Shown here: piece by piece, positions 44,060 through 52,796 of the stretch
Layout of the letters: every line of letters starts with the position of its first letter
How positions within the stretch are numbered: position 1 is the stretch's first letter
Source of the DNA: CALAMC01 sp964459465
GTDB lineage: Bacteria; Zixibacteria; MSB-5A5; GN15; PGXB01
NCBI GenBank assembly: GCA_964459465.1
Contig: CAYWLR010000012.1
Coordinates: 38,718-102,717 of the forward strand
Length of the DNA stretch: 64,000 nucleotides
Direction: 5' to 3'
Position numbers and translations under genes: made by a program
Notes under the pieces: generated by a model
What the model was told of the DNA's origin: nothing
What the model saw: the letters and a program-made list of their open reading frames with translations, nothing else
Database searches by the model: none

Positions 44060-45169
44060 TTACAGCAATCCTTTTTTTCTCATTTCTTTGACCTGGCGGT
44101 GATATTGGGCTATTTTTTTATCAAACTCCCGTTCGGATTTTCGGCGCTCCTTCACGTTTTTGCATATATCGAGGTGTTTAATTTCGCGACGCAACTTAAG
44201 GTAATTCTTGTACCGTCCGGGGTCGAGGGTGCCGTCATTCAATGCCGAGGCGATCGCGCAACCCGGTTCACCGTTATGACGGCAGTCGGAGAAACGGCAC
44301 TGGGCTGCGATGGCATAGATATCTTCGAAGGTATGTGACAGGTCGTTGTTGTCACCCCAGGCCTGGATTTCCCGCAGACCGGGGGTGTCGATGACCATGC
44401 CGCCATCGGGAAGAAGGATCAACTCGCGGTGGGTCGTGGTGTGCCTGCCGCGGTTATCCTCGGAACGCACGTCGCCGATTGTAAGGCGATCTTCACCCAG
44501 AAGGCGATTGATAATGGTCGATTTGCCAACACCCGATGAACCCAAAAAGGCCACCGTTTGACCGGCCCGGAGATATTGCTGTAATAATCCCAGGGCCTGA
44601 TTTTGCGCCGCGCTTATGGCCAGCACGGGTAGCCCGCAGGCGGCTTTTTCAACCTCGGTTATAACGGTGTCGAGGTCACCGCGGAGATCGGCCTTGTTTA
44701 GGACTATCACCGGCGCGGCACCGCTGTCATGGGCCACCGTGACATAACGTTCGATGCGGCGGATATTGAAATTATTATCCAGCCCGGTGACCAGAAAGAC
44801 GGTGTCGATATTGGCCGCCAGGCCCTGGCGTTCGATCCGGCCGTCACCGTATTTCGGTCCCCCGGCCAAAACCGCCTTACGCGCAAAGTAACTGCGCCGG
44901 GGAAGCAGATGTTGAATAATGCCTTTCTTTTCGCTTTCGATATATATGACGGCCACCCAGTCGCCGACGGTCGGCGAGTCGTCCATGCCCTGAACCTGGA
45001 ACAGGAATTTCCCGGATGCTTCCGCCGGGTATTCGCCATCGGCACCGAACACATGATACAAATTACGGTATTGGCGGGAGACGCGTGCCGGGCGAAAGTT
45101 TTCGTGCCCTTCGAGGGCGGCAAAATTATCTTCGAAGAATTTATTCCAACCCAACTGGTAAATATCCAT
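44060..45169 (-). CDS. rsgA: Ribosome small subunit-dependent GTPase RsgA
   Basis: A 369-residue circularly permuted GTPase that helps mature the 30S subunit. The permuted order is visible: G4 NKAD (158-161), then G1 GSSGVGKS (210-217), then G3 DTPG (261-264). The zinc site follows (Cys291, Cys296, His298, Cys304). An N-terminal OB fold is present. It is followed by a basic coiled C-terminus ending in KEMRKKGLL. GGAG precedes the ATG. Confidence 0.93.
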   Translation of the reverse strand: MDIYQLGWNKFFEDNFAALEGHENFRPARVSRQYRNLYHVFGADGEYPAEASGKFLFQVQGMDDSPTVGDWVAVIYIESEKKGIIQHLLPRRSYFARKAVLAGGPKYGDGRIERQGLAANIDTVFLVTGLDNNFNIRRIERYVTVAHDSGAAPVIVLNKADLRGDLDTVITEVEKAACGLPVLAISAAQNQALGLLQQYLRAGQTVAFLGSSGVGKSTIINRLLGEDRLTIGDVRSEDNRGRHTTTHRELILLPDGGMVIDTPGLREIQAWGDNNDLSHTFEDIYAIAAQCRFSDCRHNGEPGCAIASALNDGTLDPGRYKNYLKLRREIKHLDICKNVKERRKSEREFDKKIAQYHRQVKEMRKKGLL

Positions 45170-45480
45170 TGTATTTCTCCAATAGAAATTAAAATCCGCA
45201 ACTCACCGCGGCCTATGTATGGGAATATTACAGCCGCGAACGTTTTCCACGCCCGCGCCAAAAGAATAATCAAACCCCGCCCGAGGCGGCGATTTGGTCT
45301 TAAGGAAACATTTTAACGGCGGTCATGACGACTGCCGTCGGGCATGGCACTTTAAATTATTGTCACCGTGCCAATGGTCATGAATAACCCTCCAAAACAG
45401 GGTAATATTGCTTCAGTGTCTTGCCCCTATTTTATTGACATTTGAAAAATTGTCAAGATATTTTGCGATCAGGCGGTATA
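45170..45480. other. Intergenic region between divergent rsgA and a lipoprotein gene
   Basis: 311 bases without a convincing gene. It holds the rsgA ribosome site at its left end, two copies of GGTCATGA about 60 bases apart, a small hairpin ACCCT-N7-AGGGT near 45400, and a promoter candidate at its right end. No tRNA or other known RNA fold was recognised. Confidence 0.5.
45435..45464 (+). promoter_or_regulatory. Candidate promoter with overlapping inverted repeat
   Basis: A perfect TTGACA (45435-45440), 18 bases, TATTTT (45459-45464). TTGACA also forms a perfect inverted repeat with TGTCAA at 45451-45456 (ten bases between), which would suit a dimeric repressor sitting on the promoter. The lipoprotein ATG follows at 45481. 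Confidence 0.4.
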
Positions 45481-45882
45481 ATGAGTATGAAAATGGAGCA
45501 TTCCCGATTATTATCGGTTTTGGCATTTATAATGCTTATAGCCGGTTGTCATGACAACCCGGTTGACAGTCTCAATCCGACTGTCACGAATTCTCTGGGT
45601 AACTTCGAGTTCACCCTGACGGATACCTTTGACGCCAATGCCGTTTTGAGTTACACCTGGACCAATACCGAAGCCCGGGCCGCCATCGACCATATGAGCG
45701 ACCGTGACGACGGTACCGCGATAATCAGGATTAAGGACGGGGGCAATGTCGAAGTTTATGTCAGCGACCTTTTGGAAAGTGGCACCGAGGAAAGTGCCAT
45801 CGGTATTCCGGGAAGCTGGACAATCACGGTGACATTCGATAACTTCGACGGGACCGCGCATTTTCGGGTTTACAGCATATAG
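45481..45882 (+). CDS. Small lipoprotein
   Basis: A 133-residue protein with a signal peptide and lipobox LIAGC (Cys23 from the ATG at 45481). The mature part is beta-rich (FEFTLTDTF, GSWTITVTFDNFDG), consistent with a small Ig- or lipocalin-like fold. The start at 45481 is preferred over one at 45442, which lies on the promoter. It converges on the pseudokinase gene with only ten bases between. The family is not recognised. Confidence 0.6.
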   Translation: MSMKMEHSRLLSVLAFIMLIAGCHDNPVDSLNPTVTNSLGNFEFTLTDTFDANAVLSYTWTNTEARAAIDHMSDRDDGTAIIRIKDGGNVEVYVSDLLESGTEESAIGIPGSWTITVTFDNFDGTAHFRVYSI

Positions 45883-45892
45883 AAGGCGGCGA

Positions 45893-46807
45893 TTATCTTA
45901 GTATCCACAGCAGGGCAATGACAATTAAAACCAGCACCGCGGCCGGGACGACATAACGATTCCACCAGTCCACGCCGGGCCTTATATCGGATGCGGCATT
46001 ATCGCCGAATGTTAATCCCCGCAAATCATGGATGACGTCGGCCGCATTTTGATACCGATGATCCGGATCCTTGCTCAACAAACGCTGGAGAATATTATCC
46101 AGTCGGTGTGGCAATTTCGGCCTGATTTTTGAGAGGGCGGTCGGCGTGTGTGCCTTAACCAGCTCCAGTGATTCTACGCGATTATTGCCTCTAAAGGGCG
46201 ATTCTCCTGCCAGAAGTTCATAAAGAATAACGCCGACACTGAATAAATCGGAACGTCTATCCGGCGGTGAGTCTTCCGCTAATTCCGGAGCGGCATATTC
46301 AGGCCGGTGCATGGCCACGGCCCGTGAATCATTATATAATTCATCAAAACCGATGACTCTGGCGGAGCCATCCAGACCGATAATGACCTGTGATGGTGCT
46401 ATCGGCCCATGTATTATATTCTCGCGATGGACATAATCGAGGGTTTCCAGGACCTGGATCATAATATCCGTCGCTTTCTGCGGGGTCGCCTCAAAGTTCT
46501 TAAGCATTTCCGTGAGAGATTGTCCCTCGCAAAAATCCATGACCAGTATGGGATGACTTTCGAACAAGAAAGCTTCATGAATTTTCACCAGCCCGGCATG
46601 ATTCAGCCGCATAAGATTGGCAGCATGGGACAGGAAGCTTGTCACCGTGTCGGGGCTGAAGAGCTCGCCGTGAAAAATTTTAAGTGCCACGCGTCGTCGG
46701 TTCCGGGGATCGTCGGCGAAATAGACGTCCGATTTTCCGCCGTGATGGATTTTTTCAAGGATTATATATTCATTGACACGGTGGCCCTTATCGAATGCCG
46801 GCGTCAT
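45893..46807 (-). CDS. Membrane-anchored pseudokinase
   Basis: A 304-residue protein with the full Ser/Thr kinase fold and one C-terminal span (286-303). Catalytic residues are lost: HRDxKxxN is HGPIAPSQ (133-140), so the catalytic Asp, Lys and Asn are Pro135, Ala137 and Gln140, and DFG is GFD (153-155). The glycine loop is degenerate (IHHGGKS) and the helix-C Glu is not evident, while Lys43, AAPE (172-175) and the DLFSVGVILYELLAG helix remain. Phosphotransfer is not expected. It starts ten bases after prfA, so it is probably co-transcribed with it. It may scaffold or sense, perhaps for the active kinase at 14.6-16.4 kb. Confidence 0.85.
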   Translation of the reverse strand: MTPAFDKGHRVNEYIILEKIHHGGKSDVYFADDPRNRRRVALKIFHGELFSPDTVTSFLSHAANLMRLNHAGLVKIHEAFLFESHPILVMDFCEGQSLTEMLKNFEATPQKATDIMIQVLETLDYVHRENIIHGPIAPSQVIIGLDGSARVIGFDELYNDSRAVAMHRPEYAAPELAEDSPPDRRSDLFSVGVILYELLAGESPFRGNNRVESLELVKAHTPTALSKIRPKLPHRLDNILQRLLSKDPDHRYQNAADVIHDLRGLTFGDNAASDIRPGVDWWNRYVVPAAVLVLIVIALLWILR

Positions 46808-46817
46808 GCGATCACCT

Positions 46818-47900
46818 TTATACCCGGCCGCTTTCGGTTTTTAGCGCCAGGCGTTGCTCCCGGTCGTTTTGTCGCAGGGATTCGACTATTTCATCCAATT
46901 CACCGTCGAGGATTTCGTTTAAATTATGGACCGTCAGCTTAATGCGATGGTCGGTCACGCGGGACTGGGGGAAATTATATGTACGTATCTTGGCAGAACG
47001 GTCGCCGGTTCCAACCATGGCCCGCCGTTCGCTGGCGATTTCGTTATCATACTCGGCCTGGGCCTTGTCCAGAAGTCGCGCCCGAAGGACTTTGAGAGCC
47101 TTGGCCTTGTTTTTATGCTGGGATTTTTCATCCTGACAGGTGACCACGGTGCCACTGGGGATATGTGTGATGCGTACTGCCGAATCGGTGGTGTTGACCG
47201 ACTGCCCGCCCGGCCCGGTGGAGCGATAAACGTCGATTTTGAGGTCCTCGTCTTTGATGACAATATCGATTTCTTCGGCTTCCAGAAGGACGGCCACGGT
47301 GGCCGCCGAGGTATGAATGCGGCCCGATGATTCCGTCAGGGGAACCCGCTGAACCCGGTGCACACCCGATTCGAATTTGAGATGGCCATAGGCGTTGTCG
47401 CCATTGACCAAAAAGATGATTTCCTTGAGGCCGCCGATGCCGGTCGGGTTGGAAGACAGGATTTCGATTTTCCAGCCCTGTCGTTCCGCAAAGCGGGAGT
47501 ACATGCGAAACAGGTCGGCGGCGAAGATGGCGGCCTCTTCGCCCCCCGTACCGGCGCGAATTTCCATAATGGCGTTTTTGACATCATTAGGGTCTTTCGG
47601 CGTCAGAAGATAATTAAACGCCTGTTCGGCCTCATCGAGCTGCTCTTCGGCGGCGGCCAGCTCATCGCGTGCCATATCGACCAGTTCCGGATCATCGGAC
47701 AATTTAATCAGATCGCGGGCCTCGGCGATCGAATCCATGAGTTTTTTATATTTACGTCCGGCCTCGAGAATTTCCACCACCTCGCGGCGCTCGCGCGAGA
47801 TGTCTTTCATTTTCGAGGGGCTGCTTAATATCGCAGGGTCGGACAGGGCGTTGTCGAGTTCCTGCAGTTTCTTTTCGTATTTTTGGACTATCTCCAGCAT
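46818..47900 (-). CDS. prfA: Peptide chain release factor 1
   Basis: A 360-residue RF1. The GGQ motif (231-233 in STGPGGQSVNTTDSAVR) hydrolyses peptidyl-tRNA. The stop-codon recognition tripeptide is PLT (187-189, in HRVQRVPLTE), the PxT form of RF1, which reads UAA and UAG. This bears on the in-frame amber codon near 63 kb, because RF1 is present. It follows the DUF1385 gene and precedes the pseudokinase. Confidence 0.95.
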   Translation of the reverse strand: MLEIVQKYEKKLQELDNALSDPAILSSPSKMKDISRERREVVEILEAGRKYKKLMDSIAEARDLIKLSDDPELVDMARDELAAAEEQLDEAEQAFNYLLTPKDPNDVKNAIMEIRAGTGGEEAAIFAADLFRMYSRFAERQGWKIEILSSNPTGIGGLKEIIFLVNGDNAYGHLKFESGVHRVQRVPLTESSGRIHTSAATVAVLLEAEEIDIVIKDEDLKIDVYRSTGPGGQSVNTTDSAVRITHIPSGTVVTCQDEKSQHKNKAKALKVLRARLLDKAQAEYDNEIASERRAMVGTGDRSAKIRTYNFPQSRVTDHRIKLTVHNLNEILDGELDEIVESLRQNDREQRLALKTESGRV

Positions 47901-47950
47901 GGCCTCACACTTTCATTTGAAAAAGACAGAATATAATGGATAAAAAGACG

Positions 47951-48916
47951 CTAAAGGCAAGTTTTTTTGACGGACAGGTGCGATTCGGTTTGACCCAGTG
48001 CCGCCTCCAAAGCCACGATGGCGACTTCCATTTGATCCGGCGAGGGCTCACGGGTGGTGATGCGCTGCAGCCACAACCCCGGCTTAATCAAAAATCGTGT
48101 AACCGGATTGCGGCAAGTCCGGCCGGATAACTTTAGAAGCTCATAAGAGCCTCCCGCCACAAGCGGCAAAAGTGAAAAATGGGTCGCGAAGCGTTCCAAC
48201 AGGGTAGGGGGAGCCCCGGTGATCAGGGCGAAAATCGAATCGGAAACGGCATAGATCAAAATGGCCGACAGCACCACGATCAGAATGAAACTGGTTCCGC
48301 AGCGGGGATGAAAAGTCGTGTAGCGGCCGACATTTTCCGTCGTCAGGGTATCGCCGTTTTCATAGGCGAAAATGGACTTATGCTCGGCGCCGTGATACTG
48401 GAACACCTTTTTGAATTCTCCGAATAGAGAAATCAGCCACATGTAGCCGAGGAAGATGGTTACCCGGATGGCCCCGGCGATAAGATTAAAGGCAAGGGCA
48501 TCTTTTTTGGACCCGATCAATTCGGCAATGGCCAGCGGCAGAAAGAAAAACAATGCGATTCCTACCGCCAGAGCGATGGCTACGGTCAGGCCGAGCATCA
48601 AACTCGACGATTTCTTTTCTTTCGGGATATATTCCTCGCCCTTATCCAGAGCTTCTTTTTTCTCGATTTCTTTGAGGGAAATATCGGCCGAAAAATTAAG
48701 CGATCTGATGCCTATAAACATCATTTCGAAGAAGGTAATAATACCCCGAATAATCGGCAGACCGAAAAATTTATGACGGCGGCTATAGGAAATATAATCT
48801 TCCGTTTTGACCAGTATTTCACCGGAGGGAACGCGCACGGCCGTCGAGATGCGATCTTTGGAGCGCATCATAACCCCCTCGATTACGGCCTGGCCGCCGA
48901 CCGACATATCCGGCAT
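47951..48916 (-). CDS. DUF1385 membrane protein
   Basis: A 321-residue polytopic protein. It starts with the DUF1385 hallmark (VGGQAVIEGVMMRSKDRIS) and has the conserved EHKSIFAYENGD and FHPRCGTSFILIVVL segments with Cys and His that could bind metal. About five spans are visible. DUF1385 genes sit between rpmE and prfA in many Firmicutes and other phyla, exactly as here. Its biochemical function is unknown; some authors link the family to metal handling. Confidence 0.85.
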   Translation of the reverse strand: MPDMSVGGQAVIEGVMMRSKDRISTAVRVPSGEILVKTEDYISYSRRHKFFGLPIIRGIITFFEMMFIGIRSLNFSADISLKEIEKKEALDKGEEYIPKEKKSSSLMLGLTVAIALAVGIALFFFLPLAIAELIGSKKDALAFNLIAGAIRVTIFLGYMWLISLFGEFKKVFQYHGAEHKSIFAYENGDTLTTENVGRYTTFHPRCGTSFILIVVLSAILIYAVSDSIFALITGAPPTLLERFATHFSLLPLVAGGSYELLKLSGRTCRNPVTRFLIKPGLWLQRITTREPSPDQMEVAIVALEAALGQTESHLSVKKTCL

Positions 48917-48944
48917 GTGTTATTCCTTTCCTGACACCAACAAC

Positions 48945-48986
48945 AAGGACGATTCATATCAACGTTAAAATATACGAATCGTCCTT
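48945..48986. promoter_or_regulatory. Eleven-base perfect inverted repeat between rpmE and DUF1385
   Basis: AAGGACGATTC (48945-48955) and GAATCGTCCTT (48976-48986) are exact inverted repeats around a 20-base AT-rich loop. It can form a strong hairpin in the rpmE-DUF1385 transcript. There is no long T run after it on the minus strand, so it is not a standard terminator. It might be a processing site, an operator, or a weak terminator. Confidence 0.5.
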
Positions 48987-49017
48987 TAAATTAAGGGAAT
49001 AAATTGATCTGCAGCGA

Positions 49018-49239
49018 TTATTTTTTCTTATCGTCCTTTTTGTCGAGACCGTATTTCCGGCGGAAACGATCGACGCGACCGGCCGTATCAATCAGCTTCT
49101 GGCGACCGGTGAAAAAGGGATGACAATTGGAGCAGATTTCCACACGGATATTTTTCACGGTCGACCGCGTCTCAATTTTATTGCCGCACGCGCATGAGAT
49201 GGTCGTCTCGTAATATTCCGGATGAATTTTCTCTTTCAC
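49018..49239 (-). CDS. rpmE: Ribosomal protein bL31
   Basis: A 73-residue ribosomal protein of the zinc-binding type: KEKIHPEYYETTISCACGN and VEICSNCHPFFTGRQKLIDTAGRV hold the four expected ligands (CAC...CSNC pattern). The GTG at 49239 is chosen because GAGG lies six bases upstream and it gives the usual MKEKIHPEY start. The frame continues to a TTG at 49251. It has a basic C-terminal tail (KKDDKKK). Confidence 0.93.
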   Translation of the reverse strand: MKEKIHPEYYETTISCACGNKIETRSTVKNIRVEICSNCHPFFTGRQKLIDTAGRVDRFRRKYGLDKKDDKKK

Positions 49240-49266
49240 TTTTTTCCTCAAACCTTTCTAAAGCCT

Positions 49267-50178
49267 TCAAACAAGAAATTCAAATATAGCATATAACTTT
49301 AAAAAGGCAAGCGGAATATATAAGTTCCCGATAGGCAAAATATTCGGTATTTTCCTTTGGGCCATCCTGAAAACGTGGATTCGGTTGTCCGACGTATCTG
49401 TCAACGGTTCGCCGTCATAGGATCCGCAGGTTTTGACTATTTCCATTCCCACTTCTTCGGCAAATTCGGTCAATTCCTCGGTTGTATACTCTTTTTCGCT
49501 GACACTGTAAAGATGACCCTCGCGGGTGACGGTATCGATGGCCAAATCCCGTATCAGTTTGACCCGTTCTTTCTCAAAATAATATTGTTCGCGATGGACA
49601 ATGGACGGATTCTCCAGATAGAACGGTTTTTTCTCGCTGTACCAACGAACGTAATTGGCCCTGTCCTCGCGGGAAAACTGCCACCCGTGAGTAATGAAAA
49701 TTCCGCCGTCAACCAGGGCCCGGGATACCTTCTTGAATATTGTTTGAACCTGCCGGGGATCACAATGGCCAATCTGCCCGCTGATTAAAAAGGCGAGGTC
49801 GAATTGATTATTATATTCGAGTTTGAGGATATCTTCATTAACAAAGTCGATGGACAGGCCCCTGGCTCCGGCGCGTTCCCGGGCCAGTTTCAATGGATAA
49901 CTGCCGATCTCCACCCCGGTCACCCGATAACCAAGCTCGGCCAGGGCCAGGGCATGACGGCCCCCGCCACAGGCCAGATCCAGCACTTTGGCGCCATCCC
50001 TTAGATACTGGGTAATAAAGCCAACTTCCCTGTCGGTGGGAATGCCCCAATAATTAACCACTTCAAAGAAGCGGCGGGAAAATTGATCGTCACCCCAGGG
50101 CAAAGACATTTCGAACGGGGTCGGCTTTTCCAACAGGATATCCAAACCCCCTGACCCATTTTTATTTTTCGTCTTCAT
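49267..50178 (-). CDS. Class I SAM-dependent methyltransferase
   Basis: A 303-residue protein with the SAM loop VLDLACGGGRHALALAELGYRVTGVEIG and a downstream acidic loop VNEDILKLEY. It belongs to the broad methyltransferase-11/25 group; the substrate is unknown. A 20-residue N-terminal extension precedes the PFEMSLPWGDDQFSRRFFEVV segment. It lies 15-27 bases upstream of rpmE on the same strand. Confidence 0.8.
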   Translation of the reverse strand: MKTKNKNGSGGLDILLEKPTPFEMSLPWGDDQFSRRFFEVVNYWGIPTDREVGFITQYLRDGAKVLDLACGGGRHALALAELGYRVTGVEIGSYPLKLARERAGARGLSIDFVNEDILKLEYNNQFDLAFLISGQIGHCDPRQVQTIFKKVSRALVDGGIFITHGWQFSREDRANYVRWYSEKKPFYLENPSIVHREQYYFEKERVKLIRDLAIDTVTREGHLYSVSEKEYTTEELTEFAEEVGMEIVKTCGSYDGEPLTDTSDNRIHVFRMAQRKIPNILPIGNLYIPLAFLKLYAIFEFLV

Positions 50179-50323
50179 GACTATTCATTTTATCGGAGGC
50201 AGTTGAAATTCGGCGCATACTATCGGGACAAAGCAATAGTCGCATGGCGGCATATTGCTCAAATATTGCGCATTTCGGGGAGCGGATGATTCGGTTATAT
50301 TGTAATAGCCTATGGGAATCAGG

Positions 50324-50914
50324 TTATTTACCGTGTGTTGCCTGAAACAGCTTTGATCCCAGGCTTAGTGCTTCATTTTGGGCCTGCGAATTGTCCTTGG
50401 CGGCGCCGGGCGTGAAGCTTTGACTGGCGCAGGCGATACACCCGACATTTTCGATATTGACCCATTTGAAAAATCCGGCAATAACGGTTCGGGCGCATTC
50501 GAATTTCTGGCGCTCACCGCCCACCAAGACTATCGCCCCCCATCGTTTTCTCGTTATGCGGCGACGAAATTGCATTGTTTCGAAGTCCACGGGTCGCAGG
50601 CAATTGCAGCGGTCGATGAAAAGTTTGGCCTGGGCGGATACAGTGTCGAAATATATCGGCGAACCGAACAGGACAATATCGCTATTGACCAGAAGGTCAT
50701 AGACGGAGTATATATCATCGTGATAAATGCACCAATCCGGCTCCGGGTTTATCCCGCAAGCCTGACAGGGCCTAATAGCATAGTCATTTAAGTGAATAGT
50801 CCTATTTTCCACCGGAGTCGGGCCGGTGTTTTCGATTCCCTCGGCGATTTTGCCCAGCAGAATTTCGGTGGAACTTCCCTTAACCGGGCTGGCGTTAAGC
50901 GTCAGTATTTTCAC
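50324..50914 (-). CDS. NADPH-dependent FMN reductase-like flavoprotein
   Basis: A 196-residue flavodoxin-fold protein starting at GTG inside the end of the ABC-F gene (20-base overlap). LTLNASPVKGSSTEILL is the FMN phosphate loop and FGSPIYFDTVSAQAKLFIDR the second flavin loop. A cysteine motif (CQACG, then a third Cys eight residues on) recalls iron-sulfur flavoproteins, but it has one cysteine fewer than the compact four-Cys motif, so cluster binding is doubtful. It is the last gene of the acn operon. Confidence 0.8.
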   Translation of the reverse strand: MKILTLNASPVKGSSTEILLGKIAEGIENTGPTPVENRTIHLNDYAIRPCQACGINPEPDWCIYHDDIYSVYDLLVNSDIVLFGSPIYFDTVSAQAKLFIDRCNCLRPVDFETMQFRRRITRKRWGAIVLVGGERQKFECARTVIAGFFKWVNIENVGCIACASQSFTPGAAKDNSQAQNEALSLGSKLFQATHGK

Positions 50915-52796
50915 TGTCCATTATTTCCAGTTGCTCCAGTTTTTCATAGAGGTCGATTAACACCTCCTCGATACGGAGCTTTTCTTTAGAGGCGGCTTCA
51001 AGTTTTTCCCAGTCCCATTTGGGAATATTGTGATCCAGGTCGGCGGCCAGGTTATCGAGGATTTTTTCATGGGCGGTTATTTTGGATCGGACCGACTGCA
51101 GTTCTTTTCTGATGCGGCCTTTTTGCTGGGATGATTTTTTAAATTCTTCGTAGGCCCGCTTTTTATCCGGGTCGGCCGATCTCTTCTTCGGTATTTCCTG
51201 CGTCAGCAGGGCCTTTTCCCTGTAATACGAGTAGCCGCCGGCGAACACTTTGAGTCGCCCGTTTTCGACGGCGGCGATTTTGTCGACCACCCTGTCCAGG
51301 AAATACCGGTCATGGCTGACCAGAAGACAACTGCCGTCGTACTCGATCAAAGCTTCCTCCAATGCCTGGCGCGAATCGATATCGAGGTGATTGGTCGGTT
51401 CATCGAATATCAAAAAATTCGCGGGGCGGTAGAGAATTTTGGCCAGAGCCAGCTTGGTCTTTTCACCGCCGGAAAGAAACTGAACTTTTTTGAAGACATC
51501 CTCGCCGCTGAATCCGAATCTTGCCAGATATGTCCGCAATCGGGCCGGTTCGGCCAGATTGTCCAGCTCCCAGATTTCATCGAGAACAATGTTGTTGTCA
51601 TTCAAATCCGATAGTTCCTGGTCGAAATAGGCCGGTTCGACTTTATTGCCAATCGCCACCTGGCCGTCGAGCGGCTCAATTTCCCCCAGGATGGTTTTGA
51701 TTATGGTTGACTTGCCGCAACCGTTGGGGCCGATCAGCCCGATCGTTTCGCCCCGGTAGAGATTCAGGTCGACGTCTTCGATCAGACGGTGATGCCCATA
51801 ACCGAAGGCGGCTTTTTCGCATGACAGGACCAGGTTATATGAACGTCCGCTGGAATCGATGGAAATGTTATGAGAAGCCCGGTCGGCGTCGGGCAGTTCG
51901 ATTCGTTTCATGCGGGCCAGGTATTTCTGCCGCGACTGGGCCTGTTTGGTTTTTTGTCCAGCCATGTTACGCCGGATGAATTCCTCAATGCGCTTGATTT
52001 CCTCCTGCTGATGGCGATAGCGATGCTCCAGAAGGCGCCGCCTTTCCTCCCGTTCCAGGAGATATTTGTCAAAACCGTTGAAGTACTGATCGATCCTTTG
52101 CGTGTTGATTTCCCAGACTTTATTTACGGTATTGGCCAGGAATGTGCGGTCATGCGAAACCACGATATAAGCTTTTTGCAGTCCGCTCAAGTATTCTTCG
52201 AGCCACACGGTGGACTGTATATCGAGATGGTTGGTCGGTTCATCGAGCAAAAGCAGGTTGCTTTGCCCGGCCAGAATGCGGGCCAGGGAAGCTCTGCTTT
52301 TTTCCCCCCCGGAAAAAACCGACAGCCGGTTATGAAAACGGTTTTCAGGAAACCCCAGTCCGACCAGAATCATTTTGACTTCGGCCTCGAAATCATACCC
52401 GCCGTCAATTTCAAAGCGGTTCTGCAATTGTCCCATTCGATCCAGCAATTTTTCATTTTCCGGGGCCAGTTCCAGTTCGTGACCGAGGCGGTCGATTTCG
52501 TCGCGGGCGGCCAGCAGGTCGGGGCGGGCGCCGAGGGCGTATTCCATCAGCGTTTGCCCCAATTCTTCGTCCAGTTCCTGGCGAATGTAGGCAATAGCAC
52601 AGTTTTTGGCTTTCAACACCTGGCCGGATTCCGGCAAAATATGCCCAGCCATGATTTCAAACAGGGTGGTTTTGCCGATTCCATTGGGGCCAACCAGCCC
52701 GACCCGGTCATCGGCGTTCAATGAAAACGACAGCTCCCGGAATAAATAACGGTCCTCAATTTTAAGGGTAATATTTTCGCCGGATATGAGGGTCAT
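50895..52796 (-). CDS. ABC-F family ATPase (Uup/EttA-like)
   Basis: A 633-residue protein with two ATP-binding domains and no membrane part. Walker A motifs are GPNGIGKTT and GPNGCGKST; signatures are FSGGEKSRASL and LSGGEKTKLAL; each has an LLxDEPTNHLD Walker B. An arm and P-loop-interaction linker separates the domains. The C-terminus is a coiled coil (from about 540), as in Uup. ABC-F proteins act on the ribosome in translation regulation, rescue or antibiotic resistance. The start overlaps the stop of the VWA gene (ATGA). Confidence 0.93.
   Translation of the reverse strand: MTLISGENITLKIEDRYLFRELSFSLNADDRVGLVGPNGIGKTTLFEIMAGHILPESGQVLKAKNCAIAYIRQELDEELGQTLMEYALGARPDLLAARDEIDRLGHELELAPENEKLLDRMGQLQNRFEIDGGYDFEAEVKMILVGLGFPENRFHNRLSVFSGGEKSRASLARILAGQSNLLLLDEPTNHLDIQSTVWLEEYLSGLQKAYIVVSHDRTFLANTVNKVWEINTQRIDQYFNGFDKYLLEREERRRLLEHRYRHQQEEIKRIEEFIRRNMAGQKTKQAQSRQKYLARMKRIELPDADRASHNISIDSSGRSYNLVLSCEKAAFGYGHHRLIEDVDLNLYRGETIGLIGPNGCGKSTIIKTILGEIEPLDGQVAIGNKVEPAYFDQELSDLNDNNIVLDEIWELDNLAEPARLRTYLARFGFSGEDVFKKVQFLSGGEKTKLALAKILYRPANFLIFDEPTNHLDIDSRQALEEALIEYDGSCLLVSHDRYFLDRVVDKIAAVENGRLKVFAGGYSYYREKALLTQEIPKKRSADPDKKRAYEEFKKSSQQKGRIRKELQSVRSKITAHEKILDNLAADLDHNIPKWDWEKLEAASKEKLRIEEVLIDLYEKLEQLEIMDSENTDA

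Noticed and set aside
50372..50914. Iron-sulfur cluster in the flavoprotein
   Set aside because: The compact four-cysteine motif of iron-sulfur flavoproteins is incomplete; only CxxC plus one distant Cys is present.
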